Below are positions 25,401 through 33,846 of a stretch of 64,000 nucleotides of DNA, one piece after another. The notes under the pieces are model-generated. The model worked only from the letters and a program-made list of their open reading frames with translations, was not told where the DNA came from and made no database searches. Each line of letters begins with the position of its first letter. Positions within the stretch are counted from its first letter, which is position 1. This DNA is from Oscillospiraceae bacterium. GTDB lineage: Bacteria; Bacillota; Clostridia; Oscillospirales; Ruminococcaceae. Position numbers and translations under genes: made by a program. The stretch lies in contig JAFWDH010000023.1 of NCBI GenBank assembly GCA_017513135.1, positions 124,001 to 188,000 on the forward strand, in the 5' to 3' direction.

Positions 25401-25842
25401 CTGGTTTTGTCTTCTCCCTTACAGTTATCTTTAAATCAGTTGAGACGAACAGGCTGGCATTCAGGTCAAGCGAGTATGAAAAGTCCAGAGTGCCACCGCT
25501 GTCAGTCAGCTCATTGTTAATTCTTGTCGTGTATATGCCCAGAGGAAGATCTCCGAGAGGCGTGCCGTAGTGACATGTGTGTCTCCGCCCTTTTTCAAGT
25601 ACTAGGCTGGAGGCATATTCACCGGTGCGGACCATAGTCACCATATCAGGGGAGATATGAAGGGTCGTCTCACTTCCTTCGAAGCCGGTGGCGGCACTGT
25701 CTTCGTATGCGATTATTCTCGTGTCGCCTTCCGTACGATAGTCACCTACTGTGGAGAAAGTGAACCTGTCTTCCCGTCCTTCGTTGTACTGGACATTATC
25801 TATGGTTATGATGTAGTCTTCTTTTTTCTTTTTCTTTTTCAT
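25393..25842 (-). CDS. DUF1934 (YwiB-like) beta-barrel protein
   Basis: 149 aa. After a run of six lysines it reads as the DUF1934 family: YIITIDNVQYNEGREDRFTF, YEDSAATGFEGSETTLHI and LPLGIYTTRINNELTDSGG, then a strand-rich C-terminus. The fold is a small lipocalin-like beta barrel with no established function. It sits between murI (26-base gap) and argS (eight-base overlap) and is probably co-transcribed with both. No signal peptide, so cytoplasmic. Confidence 0.85.
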   Translation of the reverse strand: MKKKKKKEDYIITIDNVQYNEGREDRFTFSTVGDYRTEGDTRIIAYEDSAATGFEGSETTLHISPDMVTMVRTGEYASSLVLEKGRRHTCHYGTPLGDLPLGIYTTRINNELTDSGGTLDFSYSLDLNASLFVSTDLKITVREKTKPDA

Positions 25843-25868
25843 GGAACAGTATTCTGGTCTGGTCGTTT

Positions 25869-26672
25869 TCAGATCGAAGTCAGAACAGCTTTTGCAAGTC
25901 TCTCTCCGAGAAAGTGTTCTGAAGAATTCTCAAACCGCTGCGGATCAGATGTGACATAGAACTCGGGAACGGCAGATAATTTGCTGTCATTCAGCATATC
26001 TGATTCCGCTAATGTTTTTGCGGCAGCCCGGGCTGTCTCTGCTCCGGAATCGACCAATGTGACTCCGTCTCCGAGAATCGATGAGATCCGGTCGGCGATG
26101 AGAGGGTAGTGAGTGCAGCCGAGGATCAGGGTGTCCGCTCCGGCTTCTTTGACCGTCAGCAAGTATTCACGCAGGGCTTCATCAAGTGCCCTGTCGACCT
26201 CCGCGGACGGTTCTGATTCTATGAGCGGGACGAGCTTGGGACAGGGAACGGATACCGTGATCAGCGATGGGTCTATGCTGCTGATCCTGTCCTGGTAAGC
26301 TCCGCTGCGGACTGCGGCACTTGTGGCGATGACGCCGATGATGCCGTTTGAGCTGGCGGATGCTGCAGCAATGGCAGCAGGGGTTATAACGCCTGTCACC
26401 GGAACCGGCACGGCTGCCAGTTCTTCTGCGGAAAGATTGGAAGAGACCGTTCCGCATGCAATGATGATGTGCTTGACATCCCTGGAGACAAGAAATCTGA
26501 AATCGTCTTCCGCGAAATCACGGATCGTCTGACGGTCTCTGGATCCGTAGGGAACACGTAGAGTATCCCCGAGAAACACTATCCTTTCGTTCGGAAGCAG
26601 TTTTCTGAGTTCCCGAACCGAAGTGAGTCCTCCAAGTCCGGAGTCAAATACTCCGATCGCGCGGCTGTCCAA
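25869..26672 (-). CDS. murI: Glutamate racemase
   Basis: 267 aa. Two catalytic-cysteine regions are visible: IIIACGTVSSN and TLILGCTHYPLI; the N-terminus GVFDSGLGGLTSVREL is typical. It converts L- to D-glutamate for peptidoglycan. The first motif is usually ACNTAS; here Asn is Gly and the Ala is Val, a variant I believe occurs in other Clostridia. The start abuts the stop of ddl without a gap, giving a D-amino-acid supply operon for the cell wall. Confidence 0.93.
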   Translation of the reverse strand: MDSRAIGVFDSGLGGLTSVRELRKLLPNERIVFLGDTLRVPYGSRDRQTIRDFAEDDFRFLVSRDVKHIIIACGTVSSNLSAEELAAVPVPVTGVITPAAIAAASASSNGIIGVIATSAAVRSGAYQDRISSIDPSLITVSVPCPKLVPLIESEPSAEVDRALDEALREYLLTVKEAGADTLILGCTHYPLIADRISSILGDGVTLVDSGAETARAAAKTLAESDMLNDSKLSAVPEFYVTSDPQRFENSSEHFLGERLAKAVLTSI

Positions 26673-27743
26673 TCAGATCTCCTCCGTACGCTCATCAGCA
26701 AACTCTATAAGCCTTGTCAGCAGCTCAGTATAGGGCACTCCGCTGGCTTCGAAAAGCTTCGGATACATGCTTATGGATGTAAAGCCGGGTAGAGTATTGA
26801 GTTCGTTGAGGTAAGGTATTCCGGTCGACTTTTCAAGAAGGAAGTCCACTCTCGAAAGTCCTGTGCATCCGAGGAGTCTGTATACCTTCACAGCGAGAGC
26901 CCTGATCTCTTCAGCTTTTTCATCGGAGACTCTTGCAGGTATAAACAGACCGCTGGTGCCGTTCACGTATTTTGAATCATAATCGTAGAAACCGTCAGCA
27001 GGAGCTACTTCTCCGAGCACGGAGGCGACAGGGGAGGAATTGCCCATTACGGCGCATTCGATCTCCTGGGCTACTATCTCACGTTCGGCTAGGATCTTGG
27101 CGTCGTGACGGAAAGCTTCATCGACAGCGACCTTGAAACCATCTCTGTCGGTTACTCTTGATACCCCCACGGATGAGCCTGCGTTTGCAGGCTTTACGAA
27201 CATGGGATATCCGAAAGCATTCTCGCATTCATCAGCAAACGATTCAAATTCATTCAGACGATCCTTGGTAAGGTATCTCCACTCAGCCCGTCTGATCCCG
27301 GCATTGTCAACGATCATATTGCAGACCGCCTTGTCCATGCACACGGCGGAAGCAAGTGCATCACAGCCTACGAAAGGTATTCCGGACATCATGAGAAGTC
27401 CCTGAAGGGTCCCGTCCTCTCCGTTCTTTCCGTGCATCACGGGGAATACGGTATCTACTCTTATCTGCCTGACGGATCCGTCAGGCTGTACCTCGATTAA
27501 TCCGTGCACTGCACGGTCCGGAGATAGGAAACAGGGTTTGAGGGAGCCGTCATTCCAGGTGCCGTCTGCTATTTTTTCCACCGGCCCCTCATAACGCAAC
27601 CATCTGCCGTCTTTGGTGATGCCGACTAGTATGAGATCATATCTGTCGGTGTCGATCTTCGATATGACGGACGAAGCGGAGATGCAGGAAACTTCATGCT
27701 CGCTGGACACACCTCCGAACAGAATGCAGACTGTCTTTTTCAT
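26673..27743 (-). CDS. ddl: D-alanine--D-alanine ligase
   Basis: 356 aa ATP-grasp enzyme joining two D-alanines for the peptidoglycan stem peptide. Seen motifs: LFGGVSSEHEVSCISA at the N-terminus, FPVMHGKNGEDGTLQGLL, FVKPANAGSSVGVSRV, and the omega-loop DSKYVNGTSGLFIPA with the Tyr of D-Ala-D-Ala-forming enzymes rather than the Phe of D-Ala-D-Lac ligases. LNTLPGFTSISMYP near the C-terminus is diagnostic. GGAGGG precedes the ATG. First gene of the ddl-murI-DUF1934-argS set. Confidence 0.95.
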   Translation of the reverse strand: MKKTVCILFGGVSSEHEVSCISASSVISKIDTDRYDLILVGITKDGRWLRYEGPVEKIADGTWNDGSLKPCFLSPDRAVHGLIEVQPDGSVRQIRVDTVFPVMHGKNGEDGTLQGLLMMSGIPFVGCDALASAVCMDKAVCNMIVDNAGIRRAEWRYLTKDRLNEFESFADECENAFGYPMFVKPANAGSSVGVSRVTDRDGFKVAVDEAFRHDAKILAEREIVAQEIECAVMGNSSPVASVLGEVAPADGFYDYDSKYVNGTSGLFIPARVSDEKAEEIRALAVKVYRLLGCTGLSRVDFLLEKSTGIPYLNELNTLPGFTSISMYPKLFEASGVPYTELLTRLIEFADERTEEI

Positions 27744-28002
27744 TCTATCCCTCCTGAAGGCAGGCGCTGCGGTCCCGCCGTTTTTATTATATTAGTAATT
27801 ATATAAAGTAACGTTCCACTTATATTAGCACGAAACCGGCGTGAATGGAACTGCCGAAGGTCGTCTGCGAACTGGCACAGGGGCGTTCCTGTATTATGAC
27901 CCGGGTCCGAAGATAATGAATAAAAAGGAGTTTGTTCAAAGTTTTGTAATATTTCTCCAAAATAACTGTATGAATACACATTTTTTTTAAGGAGCATACG
28001 AA
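27744..28002. other. Divergent intergenic region without a gene
   Basis: Between ddl and hppA. A+T-rich stretches near 27780-27830 could hold the ddl promoter on the minus strand (TATAAT on that strand at about 27785-27790), but no paired -35 is convincing. GTTCCA/TGGAAC form a loose inverted repeat. No coding potential is seen. Confidence 0.5.
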
Positions 28003-28031
28003 TTGAATACTTGCATAGTAACGGATAAAAT
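28003..28031 (+). promoter_or_regulatory. hppA promoter
   Basis: TTGAAT (28003-28008), 17-bp spacer, TAAAAT (28026-28031), 45 bases before the start codon. Confidence 0.6.
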
Positions 28032-28075
28032 AGTATCTGCACGAGTTTGCGATTATTATTAATCGAGGTAATACT

Positions 28076-30160
28076 ATGAATCATGTAGCAGAACTTGCAG
28101 GTATTGCTGTTGCTGTGCTTTCTTTTGCATATGCAGCCTGGCTCTACCTCTGGGTAAAGAAACAGCCCCAGGAAAACAAGACCATTACCAAGGTATCCGG
28201 TCTTATTCAGCAGGGCGCTAGAGCGTTCCTGAACAGACAGTACAAGCTCCTCTTCGTCTTTGCCGGAGCCATTGCTGTCCTTATCTTCCTTGTGCTTCCT
28301 GCTCCTATCTGGAACAGCAGCGTAGCCAAGAACCTTTCAATGGCGCTTTCATACGTCTGCGGAACCCTGTTCTCAGCGTTCGCAGGCAAGATAGGTATTG
28401 AAGTCGCCACCATTGCCAACGGCAGATCTGCAGAAGCTGCCCAGAAGGGTATCAAGCCCTCATTCATGGTCGGATTCCGCGGCGGCGCAGTCATGGGCAT
28501 GGCTGTCGTCGGAGCCTGCGTTTTCGGTGTATCACTCGTTTACTACGTGCTCAGAGATACTCAGGCAGTCCTGTGCTTCAGCTTCGGAGCCAGCTCCCTT
28601 GCTCTGTTCGCCAAGGTCGGCGGCGGCATCTTCACGAAGACAGCCGATATCGCAGCTGACCTCACCGGCAAAGTTGAGCTCGGCATTCCTGAGGATGACC
28701 CCAGGAACCCCGCTGTTGTAGCTGACAACGTCGGCGACAACGTCGGCGACGTAGCCGGCATGGGCGCAGACCTGTTCGACTCCAACGTTGCATCTCTTGC
28801 AGCCGCTCTTGTCATCGCATATAAACTCGACGCGACCTCCGCTTTCACACAGAACGTTGAAACAGTGTTCTGGTATGCGGCTCTCGGACTTCTCGCTTCC
28901 ATCCTCGGTGTTATGACAGCAAGGATAGGAAAGCACGGCAACCCCACCAAAGCCCTTAACTCCAGCACATATGTTACCACCGCTATCTATGCAGCCCTCA
29001 CGGCGATCGTGACCGCGGCATTCGGATTCTCCTGGGCCATCTGGGCGTCCTGTGTCCTCGGCCTTCTCGTCGGCGTCATCATCGGTCTTACCACCGACTA
29101 CTTCACCGACGACACCAAGAACCCCGTACATGCAGTTGCTCACGCTTCCGCTACAGGTCCTGCGTTTACGATCCTTTCAGGTGTCTCATACGGATTCCTC
29201 AGCTCTCTGCCCGCAATGGTCGGAACCGGAATCTCCACACTCATCTCCTACAAGCTCTGCCAGGGCATCGATCCGAACTATGCTTCTGAGTATGCACTGT
29301 TCGGTATCTCCATGGCTGCAGTCGGAATGCTCTCGATCGTCGGAATGATCGTTTCCAATGACGCTTACGGCCCCATCGTCGACAATGCCAGAGGCCTTGC
29401 CGAAATGGGCGATCTCGGTGACGAGGTCCTTGAGATCACAGATGAACTCGACTCTGCAGGCAATACCGTTAAGGCTGTCACAAAGGGGTTCTCCATCTCC
29501 GCAGCCGGCCTCACGGTAATCGCTCTTCTCGGAACATTCATGAGTGAGGTCAATACCGCAGCCACAGAGCTCGGCCTTGAGAGACTTACCGGATTCGATG
29601 TCATGGATCCTCTCGTTATGTTCGGTATGCTTGCTGGCGCCGCTATCCCGGCTGTCTTCTCGGCAATGCTCATGCTCGGCGTTGACAGAAACGCTCAGCG
29701 CATGGTGGCTGAGATCCACAGACAGGTCAAGGCTGAACCCGGCATCATCGAAGGCACAGTCGATCCCGATTATGAGAAGTGCATTGATATCGCTACTTCC
29801 GGCGCTATGAAGGAACTCATTCCTGCAGGTCTCGTAGCTATCCTCTCAACCATTGCCTGCGGCTTCATCGGCGGCGTCAGGGCTATCGGCGGATTCCTCG
29901 TCGGCAATATCGTCAGCGGACTTCTGCTCGCTCTGTTCATGTCCAATGCAGGCGGTCTCTGGGACAATGCTAAGAAGTACATCGAAGCCGGAAACGAAGG
30001 CGGCAAGGGCAGTGACGCCCACAAGGCAGGCGTTATCGGCGATACAGTCGGCGACCCCTTCAAGGATACAGCCGGCCCGTCCATCAACACCCAGATCACT
30101 GTTATCTCTCTGATCGCTTCGCTGCTTTCCACAGCGTTCCTTACGCTGTCGCTCTTCTAA
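28076..30160 (+). CDS. hppA: Membrane-bound proton-pumping pyrophosphatase
   Basis: 694 aa with about 16 membrane spans. It couples pyrophosphate hydrolysis to ion pumping across the membrane. The catalytic loops are visible: DIAADLTGKVE and VADNVGDNVGDVAGMGADLFD near residues 191-235, SNDAYGPIVDNA near 428-437 and GDTVGDPFKDTAGPS near the C-terminus. At the cation site the sequence is AGNTVKAVTKG with Lys at 466; potassium-dependent enzymes have Ala there and potassium-independent ones Lys, so a potassium-independent proton pump is the better guess. Strong codon bias suggests high expression. Monocistronic, ending at the hairpin at 30187-30211. Confidence 0.95.
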   Translation: MNHVAELAGIAVAVLSFAYAAWLYLWVKKQPQENKTITKVSGLIQQGARAFLNRQYKLLFVFAGAIAVLIFLVLPAPIWNSSVAKNLSMALSYVCGTLFSAFAGKIGIEVATIANGRSAEAAQKGIKPSFMVGFRGGAVMGMAVVGACVFGVSLVYYVLRDTQAVLCFSFGASSLALFAKVGGGIFTKTADIAADLTGKVELGIPEDDPRNPAVVADNVGDNVGDVAGMGADLFDSNVASLAAALVIAYKLDATSAFTQNVETVFWYAALGLLASILGVMTARIGKHGNPTKALNSSTYVTTAIYAALTAIVTAAFGFSWAIWASCVLGLLVGVIIGLTTDYFTDDTKNPVHAVAHASATGPAFTILSGVSYGFLSSLPAMVGTGISTLISYKLCQGIDPNYASEYALFGISMAAVGMLSIVGMIVSNDAYGPIVDNARGLAEMGDLGDEVLEITDELDSAGNTVKAVTKGFSISAAGLTVIALLGTFMSEVNTAATELGLERLTGFDVMDPLVMFGMLAGAAIPAVFSAMLMLGVDRNAQRMVAEIHRQVKAEPGIIEGTVDPDYEKCIDIATSGAMKELIPAGLVAILSTIACGFIGGVRAIGGFLVGNIVSGLLLALFMSNAGGLWDNAKKYIEAGNEGGKGSDAHKAGVIGDTVGDPFKDTAGPSINTQITVISLIASLLSTAFLTLSLF

Positions 30161-30186
30161 GCGGAACAGCGGTTAAATACCGTCAT

Positions 30187-30211
30187 CGGCGGAGGCTTGC
30201 AGCCTCCGCCG
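30187..30211 (+). terminator. hppA terminator hairpin
   Basis: Perfect 11-bp stem CGGCGGAGGCT (30187-30197) / AGCCTCCGCCG (30201-30211) with a three-base loop. No T run, so it may act mainly as an mRNA 3' end stabiliser. Confidence 0.6.
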
Positions 30212-30239
30212 TATCATTGTGAATAACAGTGCTTAGCTA

Positions 30240-30268
30240 TTGACATTGACGCTGTGGAATGTTATTCT
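30240..30268 (+). promoter_or_regulatory. Promoter of rpmG-secE-nusG
   Basis: TTGACA (30240-30245), 17-bp spacer, TATTCT (30263-30268) with TG at 30260-30261 (extended -10). The leader of about 100 bases contains the small hairpin GCAGC-ATAA-GCTGC at 30339-30352. Confidence 0.6.
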
Positions 30269-30375
30269 AACCCTACCTCTTTAAGCGGGCTATTTTTTTG
30301 TGTGCACTTTTTTGCCCACGACGCTTGGAGGGAGGCCGGCAGCATAAGCTGCGATTACATACGGAGGTGCCGATA

Positions 30376-30525
30376 ATGAGAGTAAAGATCACGCTTGCAT
30401 GCACGGAATGCAAACAGCGCAACTACGATACCATGAAGGAGAAGAAGAACACTCCTGACCGTCTTGAACTCAAGAAGTATTGTAGATTCTGCCGCAAGCA
30501 TACGCTCCATCGCGAGACAAAGTAA
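30376..30525 (+). CDS. rpmG: 50S ribosomal protein L33
   Basis: 49 aa. [19 protein letters not shown] followed by a second CxxC ([11 protein letters not shown]) shows the zinc-binding, cysteine-containing form of L33. Start at 30376 is fixed by GGAGGT at 30363-30368; a longer frame to 30298 runs through the leader. It heads the usual rpmG-secE-nusG cluster and is encoded 15 bases before secE. As in other bacteria a non-zinc paralogue may exist elsewhere for zinc limitation. Confidence 0.95.
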   Translation: MRVKITLACTECKQRNYDTMKEKKNTPDRLELKKYCRFCRKHTLHRETK

Positions 30526-30540
30526 GGAGTATATGACGTA

Positions 30541-30768
30541 ATGGCAGAAAAGAAGGCTGACAAAAAGAAACCCGGATTCTTCGCAAGGATCGGAAAGTAC
30601 TTCCGTGATTCGAAGGGCGAGTTCAAAAAGATCGTCTGGCCCAGCCGCAAGCAGGTCATGAACAATGTCGTGGTAGTTCTCGCGATGGTTGTCATATTTG
30701 CTGTAGCGACATGGGGACTTGATCTCCTGTTTGCTTTCCTTCGCGATCTCCTTCTTAAACTGTTTTGA
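30541..30768 (+). CDS. secE: Preprotein translocase subunit SecE
   Basis: 75 aa, the short single-span form typical of Gram-positive bacteria. A lysine-rich N-terminus leads to the conserved amphipathic helix FRDSKGEFKKIVWPSRKQV, then one membrane span (VVVVLAMVVIFAVATWGLDLL). SecE clamps SecY in the translocon. It is followed 20 bases later by nusG, the standard arrangement. Confidence 0.95.
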   Translation: MAEKKADKKKPGFFARIGKYFRDSKGEFKKIVWPSRKQVMNNVVVVLAMVVIFAVATWGLDLLFAFLRDLLLKLF

Positions 30769-30788
30769 TTTCGTATTGGAGTGTTTAG

Positions 30789-31307
30789 ATGGCTGAAAGC
30801 GCAAAGTGGTATGTGGTACACACATATTCAGGATACGAGAACAAGGTAGCTCAGAACCTGGAAAAGCTCGTAGAGAACCGCCGCCTTCAGGATTACATTC
30901 TGGAAGTAAAGATCCCTACTGAGCATGTCGTGGAGATCAAGGACAACAAACGCAAAGAGTTCGACCGGGAACTGTTTCCCGGATACGTCCTTGTAAAGAT
31001 GGTGATGACCGATGAGTCATGGTACATCGTCCGCAATGCGAACGGAGTCACAGGGTTCGTCGGAACCACTACAAAGCCCACTCCTCTTACTCAGGCTGAA
31101 GTTGACCGCCTGGGAGTGGAAAAGGCCGAGGTCAAGGTCAACTATGCCCCGGGAGACACGATCAGGATCATGAACGGTTCGTTCGAAGGTTTCGCAGGGC
31201 GGGTTGAAGAGATAGACCGCGAAAAGGGAAGGGTGAAAGTCAGAGTGTCCATGTTCGGACGTGAATCAGTCGCAGAACTGGATATAGAAGACGTCTCACC
31301 GCTCTAA
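30789..31307 (+). CDS. nusG: Transcription termination/antitermination factor NusG
   Basis: 172 aa. The NGN domain (KWYVVHTYSGYENKVAQNL, FPGYVLVKMVM, NANGVTGFVG) is followed by a KOW domain (GDTIRIMNGSFEGFAGRVEE). NusG binds RNA polymerase and links it to the ribosome and to Rho. It closes the rpmG-secE-nusG unit; the 170-base gap to rplK carries structured leader RNA. Confidence 0.97.
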   Translation: MAESAKWYVVHTYSGYENKVAQNLEKLVENRRLQDYILEVKIPTEHVVEIKDNKRKEFDRELFPGYVLVKMVMTDESWYIVRNANGVTGFVGTTTKPTPLTQAEVDRLGVEKAEVKVNYAPGDTIRIMNGSFEGFAGRVEEIDREKGRVKVRVSMFGRESVAELDIEDVSPL

Positions 31308-31317
31308 ATCAGATCAT

Positions 31318-31461
31318 ACGGACCCGGGTCCGTTGATATCAGCCGTCCTGCAGACGGCACCGGCGGTATGCCGGAACCGGAACTTTCCGGACTGCAGAAA
31401 CGGACGCATACGTGTCCGTGTGGGAGAGCGTAAATTTTGTTTGATGCGCTCGAATAACCAC
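31318..31461 (+). promoter_or_regulatory. rplK leader with L1-operator-like stem
   Basis: Several hairpins fill the nusG-rplK gap: the 16-bp palindrome ACGGACCCGGGTCCGT (31318-31333), GCCGTC/GACGGC (31342-31347, 31353-31358) and CCGGC/GCCGG (31360-31364, 31370-31374). Last, GTGG (31420-31423) pairs with CCAC (31458-31461) around GAGCG (31426-31430) / CGCTC (31447-31451). GTGGGAG followed by a short hairpin and ACCACA is the shape of the L11-leader element bound by ribosomal protein L1 in many bacteria, which would give feedback by rplA. Confidence 0.55.
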
Positions 31462-31477
31462 ATTATGGAGGTTTTTT

Positions 31478-31906
31478 ATGGCAAAGAGAATCGAAGGCTA
31501 CATCAAGCTTCAGATCCCCGGCGGACAGGCAACTCCTGCTCCCCCTGTAGGTCCTGCGCTTGGTCAGCACAGCGTGAACATCATGGAGTTCACGAAGGCG
31601 TTCAATGAAAGAACGCGTGCCAATATGGGCACCATCATCCCCGTGGTCATCACTGTTTATCAGGACCACTCCTTCACTTTCATCACGAAGACCCCTCCTG
31701 CACCCGTTCTTATCAAGAAGGAGTGCAATCTGGAGAAGGCTTCCGGTGAGCCCAACAAGAACAAGGTCGCGACGATCTCTCTCGAGTCCGTTCGCAAGAT
31801 CGCTGAGACAAAGATGCCTGACCTCAACGCCGCCAACATCGAATCGGCAATGAGCATGATCAAGGGCACCTGCCGCAGCATGGGCATCGTAGTAGAGGAG
31901 GGCTGA
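31478..31906 (+). CDS. rplK: 50S ribosomal protein L11
   Basis: 142 aa, full length. [20 protein letters not shown] and [17 protein letters not shown] are the invariant N-terminal domain; the C-terminal rRNA-binding domain has [11 protein letters not shown] at its end. L11 binds the GTPase-associated centre of 23S rRNA. GGAGG sits eight bases before the ATG. rplA starts four bases after its stop. Confidence 0.98.
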   Translation: MAKRIEGYIKLQIPGGQATPAPPVGPALGQHSVNIMEFTKAFNERTRANMGTIIPVVITVYQDHSFTFITKTPPAPVLIKKECNLEKASGEPNKNKVATISLESVRKIAETKMPDLNAANIESAMSMIKGTCRSMGIVVEEG

Positions 31907-31910
31907 TAGA

Positions 31911-32624
31911 ATGAAGCACGGAAAAAGATACAGCGAACTCGCAAAGAAAGTCGATCGCATGAAGCAGTATGATACCGCGGAAGCCTGCCAGCTCTGCTGC
32001 GATATCGCAAATGCAAAGTTCGATGAGACAGTCGAGATGCACATCCGCCTCGGCGTTGACAGCCGTCATGCTGATCAGCAGGTCCGCGGTGCAGTCGTAC
32101 TCCCCAACGGAACAGGTAAAGATGTCCGTGTAGCCGTTTTCGCAAAAGGCGATGCTGCCAGAGCAGCTGAAGCAGCCGGAGCGGAATATGTCGGAGCAGA
32201 AGAACTTGCCGAGAGAATCCAGAAGGAAAACTTCATGGACTTCGACGTGGTCATTGCTTCTCCCGATATGATGGGCGTTGTCGGAAGACTCGGTAGGATC
32301 CTCGGACCCCGCGGTCTTATGCCGAACCCCAAGGCCGGAACGGTCTCTCCTGATGTCGCAAGAGCAGTTGCCGATGCGAAAGCCGGTAAGATCGAGTACA
32401 GGCTCGACAAGAGCAACATAATCCACTGCCCGATCGGAAAAGCTTCTTTCGGGACAGAGAAACTGGTCGAGAACTTTGAGACACTTCTTGATGCAGTCAT
32501 CAAGGCAAAGCCCGCCGCTGCAAAGGGACAGTACATCAGGAGCTGCGTTATCTCCTCCACGATGGGCCCCGGAATCAAGGTAGCGACTAACCGTTATATG
32601 AGCGTAACAACAAACGTTCAGTAA
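31911..32624 (+). CDS. rplA: 50S ribosomal protein L1
   Basis: 237 aa. The family blocks [39 protein letters not shown] and [17 protein letters not shown] are intact. L1 builds the stalk near the E site and often represses its own rplKA mRNA; the stem at 31420-31461 is the candidate target. The next genes rplJL have their own promoter starting only nine bases beyond the stop. Confidence 0.98.
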   Translation: MKHGKRYSELAKKVDRMKQYDTAEACQLCCDIANAKFDETVEMHIRLGVDSRHADQQVRGAVVLPNGTGKDVRVAVFAKGDAARAAEAAGAEYVGAEELAERIQKENFMDFDVVIASPDMMGVVGRLGRILGPRGLMPNPKAGTVSPDVARAVADAKAGKIEYRLDKSNIIHCPIGKASFGTEKLVENFETLLDAVIKAKPAAAKGQYIRSCVISSTMGPGIKVATNRYMSVTTNVQ

Positions 32625-32632
32625 TCAAGAAC

Positions 32633-32661
32633 TTGACACACATCGATGTGTGAAGTAAAAT
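32633..32661 (+). promoter_or_regulatory. rplJ-rplL promoter with palindromic spacer
   Basis: TTGACA (32633-32638), 17-bp spacer, TAAAAT (32656-32661). The spacer is almost filled by a perfect 16-bp palindrome, CACACATCGATGTGTG (32637-32652), which also covers the last two bases of the -35. This looks like an operator, although ribosomal protein promoters are not usually repressed in this way. Confidence 0.75.
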
Positions 32662-32807
32662 AACAAGGCTGTTTTCCAAAGACAGCAGGTGTGAAAACGT
32701 AATGAGCCGCGAGGCTCGCCTGCCGAGGATAAAACGCAGTGCACCTGTGTGCATGGTTTTATGAAGGTTTGTCCCTCCTCGGCGTTTGCTGAGGAGGGTT
32801 TTGTTTT
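32662..32807 (+). promoter_or_regulatory. L10 leader attenuator
   Basis: An intrinsic terminator CCCTCCTCGGC-GTTT-GCTGAGGAGGG (32773-32798) followed by TTTTGTTTT lies before rplJ. GCCGAGGA at 32722-32729 is exactly complementary to TCCTCGGC at 32776-32783 inside the terminator's 5' arm, giving an 8-bp antiterminator. Upstream hairpins (for example GCTGT/ACAGC) fit the L10-L7/L12 binding part. This is the organisation of the Firmicutes L10 leader family, through which L10 limits its own synthesis. Confidence 0.85.
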
Positions 32808-32844
32808 CACCGCGAAAAAGAAAACAAGGAGGTAAACCGATTCA

Positions 32845-33345
32845 ATGGCAACTGAGAGGATTCTCAACGAGAAGAAGGCTGCGGTTTCTGCGCTTGCAGA
32901 AAAACTGAAGGCTTCCAATGCTGTTGTTCTTGTTGACTACCGCGGTATCGACGTCGCCGACGACACAGCTCTGCGCAAGGAGCTCCGCGAGGCCGGTGTT
33001 GAGTACAAGGTAATCAAGAACACCATTATGAAGTATGCCTGTGAAGAAGCCGGGATGCATGACCTGATCGAAGAGATCAAGGGCACGATCTCCGTCGCGA
33101 TCAGCGAAGATGAAATAGCTCCCTGCAAGATACTCCACAAGTATGCTGACCAGTTCACCGATATGTTCAACGTAAAGGCTGGATTTATCGACGGACAGAA
33201 GGTCGACACAGCAATCATCAGAAACCTGTCCAAGCTTCCCGGCCGTGAAGGCATGGTCGCTATGGTAGCAGGCTCCCTCAACAGCATCATTGCTTCTCTG
33301 GCTCGTGGTCTTGACGAAGTCAGAAAGATCAGAGAGACTGCATAA
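32845..33345 (+). CDS. rplJ: 50S ribosomal protein L10
   Basis: 166 aa. The N-terminal half carries LVDYRGIDVADDTALRKELR and the VIKNTIMKYA segment; the C-terminal helices bind L7/L12 dimers. It forms the base of the stalk that recruits translation factors, and probably represses its own operon through the leader upstream. AGGAGG sits well before the ATG. rplL follows after 49 bases. Confidence 0.97.
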   Translation: MATERILNEKKAAVSALAEKLKASNAVVLVDYRGIDVADDTALRKELREAGVEYKVIKNTIMKYACEEAGMHDLIEEIKGTISVAISEDEIAPCKILHKYADQFTDMFNVKAGFIDGQKVDTAIIRNLSKLPGREGMVAMVAGSLNSIIASLARGLDEVRKIRETA

Positions 33346-33394
33346 CATCTGACAAGACATCTATCATCTTTATAAAACTGAAAGGATTACTAAA

Positions 33395-33766
33395 ATGGCT
33401 GATATTACTAGCATGATCGAAGCGATCAAGGGTATGACCGTTATGGAGCTCTCAGAGCTCGTCAAGGCAATCGAGGAAGAGTTCGGCGTTTCCGCCGCTG
33501 CTGCTGTTGCTGTTGCTCCCGCTGAAGGCGGCGCCGCTGCTGCTGCAGAAGAGAAGTCCGAATATGAAGTCGTTCTGACCGAGGTCGGCGAGACCAAGAT
33601 GAACGTCATCAAGGCTGTCAAGGACATCCTCGGACTCGGACTCAAGGAGTCCAAAGAGCTCGTTGACGCTGCTCCGAAGACCGTCAAGGCCGGCATCTCC
33701 AAGGAAGAGGCCGACGAGATCGTCGCAAAGCTCAAAGAGGCCGGTGCAACCACAGAGGTCAAATAA
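33395..33766 (+). CDS. rplL: 50S ribosomal protein L7/L12
   Basis: 123 aa. The N-terminal dimerisation domain ([20 protein letters not shown]), an alanine-rich hinge and the C-terminal factor-binding domain ([40 protein letters not shown]) are all visible. It is present in several copies on the ribosome stalk. AAAGGA precedes the start. The rplJL transcript ends at the strong hairpin at 33785-33816. Confidence 0.98.
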   Translation: MADITSMIEAIKGMTVMELSELVKAIEEEFGVSAAAAVAVAPAEGGAAAAAEEKSEYEVVLTEVGETKMNVIKAVKDILGLGLKESKELVDAAPKTVKAGISKEEADEIVAKLKEAGATTEVK

Positions 33767-33784
33767 TCACCTTAAAGCCAATAG

Positions 33785-33819
33785 AAAAGGAACAGCTCTT
33801 AGGAGCTGTTCCTTTTTTT
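33785..33819 (+). terminator. rplL terminator
   Basis: Perfect 14-bp stem 33785-33798 / 33803-33816 (AAAAGGAACAGCTC, loop TTAG) running into a tract of seven T. It also ends the convergent gene on the minus strand poorly, since that side has a run of A in the stem. Confidence 0.93.
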
Positions 33820-33846
33820 GTTCCCGATGATGGAATATAAATCTGA

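Noticed and set aside
28532-29719. Minus-strand frames inside hppA rich in Glu, Asp, His and Gly
   Set aside because: Reverse complements of hydrophobic, strongly codon-biased membrane segments; not genes.
27898-31333. The palindrome GACCCGGGTC occurring both near 27900 and near 31325
   Set aside because: Ten bases only, with unrelated flanks; probably coincidence.
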